Below, piece after piece: positions 7,006-11,376 of a stretch of 11,376 bases of DNA. Made by a program: the position numbers and the translations under genes. How positions within the stretch are numbered: the first letter of the stretch is position 1; every line of letters starts with the position of its first letter. The notes beneath the pieces are model-generated. The model saw only the letters and a list, made by a program, of their open reading frames with translations. It ran no database searches and was not told the origin of the DNA. Source of the stretch: an uncultured Rhodospirillaceae bacterium (GTDB lineage Bacteria; Pseudomonadota; Alphaproteobacteria; Thalassobaculales; Thalassobaculaceae); contig CALAHL010000432.1 in NCBI GenBank assembly GCA_937891725.1, forward strand, positions 1 to 11,376, given 5' to 3'.

Positions 7006-7230
7006 TCAGGCAGCCCAGAACGGCTTGCCGGTTTCACGAGCCCGTGCGACCCGGTCAACGCCGATGTCATTCAGCATACGGTCGTCAAGCTCCGACAGCG
7101 CGAGCCGCTGCTCGAACCGCTCAAGGGAGATCAGGACCGTATGACGGACCCGCTCCAGGATCGAGGCGGGCTGGTAGGACGGGGCGACTGCGGACCGGCC
7201 GAAAGCGCTCTTCGAGATCATGGTGTTCAT
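7006..7230 (-). CDS. DUF1127 small protein
   Basis: This 74-residue protein belongs to the DUF1127 family (short basic proteins common in alphaproteobacteria; some members act in RNA turnover and in phosphate or stress responses). ATG 7230 has a perfect AGGAGG 5 bases upstream; a second ATG three codons in is less well placed. A variable N-terminus is followed by the family core: an amphipathic helix at about 23-47, LDDRMLNDIGVDR at 48-60, and the C-terminal GKPFW at 68-72. The gene is monocistronic by its own promoter candidate (7336-7364) and a clear terminator (6836-6863). Its 3' untranslated region of about 165 bases is unusually structured for such a small gene, which suggests that the transcript also has an RNA role. 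Confidence 0.9.
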   Translation of the reverse strand: MNTMISKSAFGRSAVAPSYQPASILERVRHTVLISLERFEQRLALSELDDRMLNDIGVDRVARARETGKPFWAA

Positions 7231-7280
7231 GCGAGCCTCCTATTAACAAAACTGCAACCCTAAATCTTCAGCTCAGGGGT

Positions 7281-7305
7281 AGGCGGCTTCTCCGCCTCCG
7301 GAGAA
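7281..7305 (-). promoter_or_regulatory. Overlapping alternative hairpins in DUF1127 leader
   Basis: AGGCGG at 7281-7286 pairs with CCGCCT at 7292-7297, and TTCTCC at 7288-7293 pairs with GGAGAA at 7300-7305. The two stems share bases and exclude each other. They lie in the probable 5' untranslated region of the DUF1127 gene, about 50-75 bases before its start codon. They could be a simple leader structure; no known riboswitch is recognised. Confidence 0.25.
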
Positions 7306-7335
7306 AGTCCGCTCAAACCCCCTCCGTTGCTGTTA

Positions 7336-7364
7336 GAAATAGATCGACAACCGGGGTCTCTCAA
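7336..7364 (-). promoter_or_regulatory. Candidate promoter for the DUF1127 gene
   Basis: Reading leftward, TTGAGA (7364-7359) is separated by exactly 17 bases from TATTTC (7341-7336). The -35 matches 5 of 6; the -10 is only moderate. Transcription would start near 7329 and leave a leader of about 100 bases. Alternative-sigma (RpoH or EcfG) consensus pairs were looked for by eye and not found. Confidence 0.3.
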
Positions 7365-7372
7365 ACGATACT

Positions 7373-7401
7373 TTCTCATCCAGGTGATTAGAAAAAATAA
7401 T
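7373..7401 (+). promoter_or_regulatory. Candidate promoter for the GcvA-like LysR gene
   Basis: TTCTCA at 7373-7378 and AATAAT at 7396-7401 are 17 bases apart in the most AT-rich stretch of this intergenic region. The palindrome at 7407-7419 would sit at or just past the transcription start, a position suited to autorepression. The assignment is by eye only. Confidence 0.3.
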
Positions 7402-7406
7402 GTATA

Positions 7407-7419
7407 TGTCACGGTGACA
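7407..7419. promoter_or_regulatory. LysR-type binding site (T-N11-A palindrome)
   Basis: TGTCAC-G-GTGACA is a perfect six-base inverted repeat with one central base. It satisfies the LysR box T-N11-A exactly (T at 7407, A at 7419). It is 51 bases before the start codon of the GcvA-like regulator and within the region divergent to the DUF1127 gene. Autoregulation is the simplest reading, and control of the DUF1127 gene is also possible. Confidence 0.5.
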
Positions 7420-7470
7420 ATCTTGCATGGGGTGGCCCGACCCCCTGACTGCCTGAGCTGAGGAGGCCTC

Positions 7471-8418
7471 ATGCGGCGTCTGCCCCCCCTAAATGCCCTG
7501 CGCGCGTTCGAAGCCGCGGCCCGCCACCTCAGCTTCACGAAGGCGGCGGAGGAACTGCACGTCACCCAAGCCGCCGTCAGCCATCAGATCAAGGCGCTCG
7601 AGGAGTATCTCGGGATGTCGCTGTTCAAGAGGCAGAACCGGAACCTGCTGCTGACCGATGCCGGACAGGCCTATTTTCCGCCGCTGCGGGAGGCCCTGGA
7701 CCGGATCAACGATGCCACCTCCAAGCTGAAGGAACGCGATAAGGCCGGCGTTCTGCGGGTATCCACATTCACCAGTTTCGCCGCAAAGTGGTTGGTGCCG
7801 CGGCTCGGCCGGTTCGGCGCGCAGCATCCGGATATCGAGGTGCGGCTGTCGATCAACGATACGCTCATCGATTTCGGCAGCGACGGCATGGATGTCGGCA
7901 TCCGCTACGGTAGCGGGAACTACAAGGGTTTGCGGGTTGAACGCCTGCTGACCGAGGTGGTGTTCGTGGTGTGCAGCCCGAAGATGCTTATTGGCCCGAC
8001 ACCGCTTCTGAAACCGCAGGATCTGGCGAACCAGACCTTCCTGCATGATGACCTGCCGGAGGATTGGGATACCTGGTTGGAGGCGGCCGGGCTCGACATC
8101 ACGACCGTGCAGTCAACCCGTGATCTGGTCTTCAACCATTCGGAAATGGTGTTGCAGGCTGCGGCGGAAGGTCTGGGCGTCGCCTTGGGGCGGAGTGTGC
8201 TGGTGGCAAGCGATCTGGCCGCTGGGCGACTGGTCAAACCGTTCGATCTGGAACTGCCGACCCAATCCGCCTACTACTTTGTCTGCCCCGAAGGTGCCAT
8301 TGAGCGACCGAAGGTTCGGGCGTTCCGAGACTTCCTGTTTGCGGAGGTTCAGCGGGATGCCCACATGTCGGCGATCGGCATGCCGGGCGAGGCGCAGGAC
8401 CCGTCTATTTCGCCCTGA
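7471..8418 (+). CDS. gcvA: LysR-family regulator, GcvA-like
   Basis: This 315-residue LysR regulator closely resembles E. coli GcvA, the glycine cleavage operon regulator, along its whole length. ATG 7471 has AGGAGG 4 bases upstream. Residues 4-70 show the HTH with family wording LPPLNALRAFEAAARHLSFT, AAVSHQIKALEEYLG and LLLTDAGQAY; the ligand domain follows with KWLVPRLGRF, DVGIRYGSGNYKGLRVE, HSEMVLQAAAEGLGVALGRS and AAGRLVKPF. GcvA-like paralogues are numerous in alphaproteobacteria and often regulate other genes. No gcv gene is in the window, so glycine cleavage control is not implied and the symbol denotes the subfamily. It is divergent from the DUF1127 gene and overlaps the next gene tail-to-tail by 14 bases. 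Confidence 0.9.
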   Translation: MRRLPPLNALRAFEAAARHLSFTKAAEELHVTQAAVSHQIKALEEYLGMSLFKRQNRNLLLTDAGQAYFPPLREALDRINDATSKLKERDKAGVLRVSTFTSFAAKWLVPRLGRFGAQHPDIEVRLSINDTLIDFGSDGMDVGIRYGSGNYKGLRVERLLTEVVFVVCSPKMLIGPTPLLKPQDLANQTFLHDDLPEDWDTWLEAAGLDITTVQSTRDLVFNHSEMVLQAAAEGLGVALGRSVLVASDLAAGRLVKPFDLELPTQSAYYFVCPEGAIERPKVRAFRDFLFAEVQRDAHMSAIGMPGEAQDPSISP

Positions 8419-8689
8419 AATTCTCCGGCGTGAAGCCAAAGATCCGCTCAAAGACGAGATTAAGGCGCGCCACATCGTCCTCATTGGGTTTCACACCGTC
8501 ATCGAGGAAGTCATTACCCTCCTTCATCTGGCGCTCACACATGGCGGTGTAGAGATCCATCAGATCGCGAAACGCCTCGAAATGGCGGTTGCCGATGGAG
8601 CCCGACCGGACCCCAAAGATCGAGGCCAGCGCTCCCATCCGGCGCACCATGTTGTCCAGTTCCTTGAGTCTGTCCGCTCTGAATGCCAC
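8405..8689 (-). CDS. Small hypothetical helical protein
   Basis: This is a 94-residue protein starting at GTG 8689, with GGGGA about 6 bases upstream; no ATG lies further upstream in frame, and an internal ATG at residue 14 is a less likely start. The sequence is rich in charged residues and appears mostly helical (RLKELDNMVRRMGALAS, FEAFRDLMDLYTAMCERQM, DDVARLNLVFERIFGF), with no signal peptide, membrane segment or metal motif. I do not recognise a family. Regular codon-position composition and a ribosome site support a real gene. Its 3' end overlaps the LysR gene by 14 bases in convergent orientation, so no terminator fits between them. Upstream, 8690-8883 holds no gene and only weak short inverted repeats (8718-8734, 8873-8882). 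Confidence 0.65.
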   Translation of the reverse strand: MAFRADRLKELDNMVRRMGALASIFGVRSGSIGNRHFEAFRDLMDLYTAMCERQMKEGNDFLDDGVKPNEDDVARLNLVFERIFGFTPENFRAK

Positions 8690-8883
8690 GGCCGATCCCC
8701 ACGCTGCCTTGTCGGTTTCCTGAATAGTACAGGATCGAGCAGGCCGCTGACACTCAATTTAGCGGGGCGGAACAGTCACTTCGGACAGATTTTCCGTTTC
8801 AACGCGGCACGGGGCCACCGCGGTCTGCTGGCGCTCCGATGGACCCTTCGGACTGGAAATGGACCGAAAATCCGCTATAGCGA

Positions 8884-9894
8884 TCAGCTTGGCGTTGCGG
8901 TTCCTTCGGCACGCCAGACCTCGACGCGATTGCGCCCGGCGTCCTTGGCAGCGTAGAGCGCCTCGTCCGCCCGTTCGATCAGGTCCTGGACCGGACGTCT
9001 CGGCGTCATCATGGTCAGCCCGAATGAAACCGTCACCGACAGGGTGTCACCGTCATCGACCGATATCGGCGTGCCGGCGATGGTCTCCCGCACCCGGTTC
9101 AAGACCCGACGGGCCTCCTCCGGGCCGGTTTCCGGAAGACACAACAGAAACTCCTCGCCGCCAAAGCGGTAGACACTGTCATAGGGTCGCAGACTGTCGA
9201 TCAGAATGGTGGCAATGGCCGCCAGCACGCGGTCGCCGACGCTGTGGCCATAGGTGTCGTTGATCGATTTGAACTTATCGATATCTGCCAGACAGAGACA
9301 GCCCGGATGTCCGGTTCTCCGTGCACGTTGCATTTCGCGGCGCAGTTCGCGATGCATCACATGCCGGGTCTGCGCGCCGGTCAGGGGATCGATATCACTG
9401 ATCGCGGCCCGGAAGGCTCGGATCAGACGGGCCGCATGCTCGTGAAAGGCGCGGACCTTCTCCTGCAGGGCATCGTATTCCTCGACCGGTACCTTGGGGG
9501 CTTTCCAGGAGCGCTCGGCCAACAGGGCGATGTGGTTGAGCAGCGCCTCGTGCAAGGCGACCAATGCTTCGAAGGCCGGTTGATCCACGGGCGCCCGATC
9601 TTTGCGCTCGGTATACCAACGGCCGAAATCCGACCGCCCGTGGGATCCCAAGCTCAACAGGTCCTCGTCGGGGCGCACCTTGGAAATGGCGGACCGGAAG
9701 AAGCGGCCCAAGCGGTCGTCGATCTCGGCCACGGCCCGTTCGATCGCGGAGACGATCACTTCGTTCCGATTGCGCTGTTCGCTCGGGTCGACCGCGGAGT
9801 CGATCGGTTTGGTCTCGGCCTCGTCCCCGCGCGCGGCTGCCCGCAGACCTGCAAGGCGATCCTTGCCCGCTCCCAGTGATGATCGCCCCGCCAC
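8884..9894 (-). CDS. Diguanylate cyclase (GGDEF) with N-terminal CZB-like domain
   Basis: This enzyme makes cyclic di-GMP from two GTP. It has 336 residues, starting at GTG 9894 with GGGAG 5 bases upstream. The C-terminal GGDEF domain (about 170-325) is complete: DPLTGAQTR at 169-177, ADIDKFKSINDTYGHSVGD at 203-221, the active-site GGEEF at 245-249, and the inhibitory I-site RPYD at 236-239, five residues upstream, so product inhibition is expected. Residues 46-165 align by eye with the zinc-sensing CZB domain of E. coli DgcZ (HGRSDFGRWY at 85-94, LHEALLNH at 114-121). However, the Cys before FGRW is Ser, and other ligand positions also differ. There is no membrane segment, so it is cytoplasmic. 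It lies 143 bases beyond the ASKHA gene on the same strand and is probably a separate transcription unit. Confidence 0.92.
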   Translation of the reverse strand: MAGRSSLGAGKDRLAGLRAAARGDEAETKPIDSAVDPSEQRNRNEVIVSAIERAVAEIDDRLGRFFRSAISKVRPDEDLLSLGSHGRSDFGRWYTERKDRAPVDQPAFEALVALHEALLNHIALLAERSWKAPKVPVEEYDALQEKVRAFHEHAARLIRAFRAAISDIDPLTGAQTRHVMHRELRREMQRARRTGHPGCLCLADIDKFKSINDTYGHSVGDRVLAAIATILIDSLRPYDSVYRFGGEEFLLCLPETGPEEARRVLNRVRETIAGTPISVDDGDTLSVTVSFGLTMMTPRRPVQDLIERADEALYAAKDAGRNRVEVWRAEGTATPS

Positions 9895-10037
9895 AACAAC
9901 TCCCTCGAAAGTATCTAAAATTCAATATACTGCGTTTTCGACCCAAAAAGCATCACGCAAAGTGGAACTTATGGCGCGCTGCGCATTACGGGGACTTTGG
10001 ATGCTGTTCGCGACCACAACGCGGCCCAGGTCGAAAC

Positions 10038-11376
10038 TCAGCGGTCCCTGCGCCGACGCCGTCGGCCCTCTCCGGAGGAGCCGTTTGCCAGGGCCTCTGC
10101 GCTCGGCCGCGCCGGGAGCGCGACGGCAGCCGAAAGGTTGGGATACGGGTCGGTTGCGTGCGGAATCGCCATCGCTTCGACGAAGTGCTCCTGGAAGCGC
10201 GGTTCCACCGCCGTTTCAACCTTCTCGACCCGACGCACCACCCGTTCGATCTCCGATCTGTCGTCCCGGTTCAGCAACGCCATGCGCGCGCCGGTGCCGG
10301 CGGCATTTCCGACCGACCAGACTTTGTCGAGACGGCAATCTGGAATCATTCCCAGCAACATCGCGTATTTCACATCAATATGGCTGCCGAACGCGCCGGC
10401 CAGCAGAATGCGGTCGACGCTGTCGACGCCGAGCTTGTCCATCAGCAAGCGGCATCCGGCATAAAGCGCTGCCTTGGCGAGCTGAATTGCGCGAATATCG
10501 GTTTGGATGACGGAGACTTCGGGGGTCAGCTCGAAGGCGAACGTTCGACCATCGGGTTTGATGCGCCAGGCGTCGGCCTTGCCCGAAGCAGCGGCCGCGC
10601 CGTCAATCGTTCCGTCTGCCTTCAGAATTCCGGCCAGATACATCTCACCCAGTACCTCGATGATCCCGGAGCCGCAGATGCCGGTGACGCCGGTCCGGAA
10701 CACCTCGGCCTCGAAGCCGTCTTCATTCGACCAGAGGTCGCTGCCGATCACCGTGAAACGTGGGGTCAGGGTCTCGGGATCGATCCGGACCCGCTCTATT
10801 GCGCCGGGGGCCGCGCGTTGCCCGCTGGAGATCTGGGCCCCTTCAAAGGCCGGTCCTGTGGGTGAACTGGCCGCCAGCAGCCGGGTCTTGTTGCCGAGCA
10901 CGATCTCGGCATTTGTGCCGACATCTACGATCAGGGTGAGCTCTTCATGAAGGTGCGGGGCCTCGGACAGGATGACGGCGGCAGTATCGGCCCCGACATG
11001 GCCGGCGATACAGGGCAACCCGTAGACCCGCGCGTTCGGGTTCAGCACCAGATCCAGCTCGCTCGCATGCAGATTGACTGCCGTGTCGACCGCCAGTGCG
11101 AATGGGGCGCCGCCAAGCTCGACCGGATCGATCCCCAGCAGCAGGTGATGCATGATCGGATTGCCGACAAACACCAGATCGATGATCTCATCGACCGCGA
11201 CCCCGGCTTCTTCTGCGACCTGGGCCGCCAGATGATTGATCGCCTGACGGACCACGCGGGTCAGCTCAACATCGCCGCCTGGGTTCATCATGATATAGGA
11301 GACCCGGCTCATCAGGTCCTCGCCGAAGCGGATCTGCGGATTCATCACCCCGGCGGAAGCCACCACCTCCCCGGTA
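10038..11376 (-). CDS. RACo-like ASKHA protein (corrinoid activation), C-terminal part
   Basis: This is the C-terminal 445 residues of a protein running off the right edge; the visible start-like GTG at 11366 is internal, because TGEV precedes it in frame as in the family. RACo/RamA-type proteins use ATP to reduce Co(II) corrinoid cofactors of methyltransferases back to Co(I). Seen: NPQIRFGEDLMSRV near the edge, the ATPase phosphate motif DVGTNAEIV (around 10900-10925), SPTGPAFEGA, GICGSGIIEVLGEMY and RILLAGAFGSHID. The N-terminal ferredoxin domain expected in this family would lie outside. The C-terminus ends EGRRRRRRDR, an Arg-rich tail. Corrinoid methyltransferase genes usually sit nearby and may be just beyond the edge. 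There is no clear terminator downstream (9895-10037). Confidence 0.88.
   Translation of the reverse strand, partial: TGEVVASAGVMNPQIRFGEDLMSRVSYIMMNPGGDVELTRVVRQAINHLAAQVAEEAGVAVDEIIDLVFVGNPIMHHLLLGIDPVELGGAPFALAVDTAVNLHASELDLVLNPNARVYGLPCIAGHVGADTAAVILSEAPHLHEELTLIVDVGTNAEIVLGNKTRLLAASSPTGPAFEGAQISSGQRAAPGAIERVRIDPETLTPRFTVIGSDLWSNEDGFEAEVFRTGVTGICGSGIIEVLGEMYLAGILKADGTIDGAAAASGKADAWRIKPDGRTFAFELTPEVSVIQTDIRAIQLAKAALYAGCRLLMDKLGVDSVDRILLAGAFGSHIDVKYAMLLGMIPDCRLDKVWSVGNAAGTGARMALLNRDDRSEIERVVRRVEKVETAVEPRFQEHFVEAMAIPHATDPYPNLSAAVALPARPSAEALANGSSGEGRRRRRRDR

Noticed and set aside
9564..10865. Long plus-strand frame of 433 codons opposite the cyclase and ASKHA genes
   Set aside because: Both opposite-strand genes have strong family motifs; this frame shows none and spans two unrelated genes and their spacer.

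Overview
The window looks like a chromosomal segment of a free-living alphaproteobacterium, probably Rhodospirillales-like. Most coding sequence is GC-rich, there is a DUF1127 small protein, there are two GcvA-class LysR regulators, and the window edge carries a RACo/ASKHA corrinoid-activation protein. The taxonomic call is an inference from gene content. No tRNA, rRNA, CRISPR array, insertion sequence or phage gene was seen.

Left part (1-4789). The window opens with the N-terminus of a lipoprotein on the minus strand. A PiT-family (phosphate permease-like) gene follows on the plus strand; it is broken by one extra base in a GGGG run near 833-836. It converges without a gap on a minus-strand cassette made of a LysR regulator and the two subunits of a PcaIJ-type 3-oxoacid CoA-transferase, whose reading frames overlap as ATGA. 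Divergent from the LysR gene are a TSUP (TauE/SafE) membrane transporter and a small conserved-looking protein. The likely theme is LysR-controlled uptake or efflux of an organic acid plus its CoA activation, but the substrate cannot be read from the sequence.

Middle part (4786-7470). A secreted DUF3108 protein on the minus strand is divergent from an orphan sulfotransferase of visibly lower GC. Next comes a minus-strand DUF1127 small protein. Its roughly 170-base 3' region holds three perfect inverted repeats: an eight-pair hairpin, a hairpin with a C-rich anti-Shine-Dalgarno-like loop, and a rho-independent terminator. This layout recalls the DUF1127-linked 'cuckoo' (CcsR-type) small RNAs of Rhodobacter and is the most interesting regulatory lead here.

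Right part (7471-11376). A GcvA-like LysR regulator has a perfect T-N11-A palindrome in front of it and overlaps tail-to-tail with a small helical protein of unknown function. A diguanylate cyclase follows, with an intact GGEEF and I-site and an N-terminal region resembling the zinc-sensing CZB domain of DgcZ, but apparently without most zinc ligands. The window ends inside a RACo-like ASKHA protein with an Arg-rich tail, which suggests that corrinoid-dependent methyl transfer genes lie just beyond the right edge. No complete undescribed system is evident; the strongest candidates for novelty are the DUF1127 3' RNA and the ligand-poor CZB cyclase.
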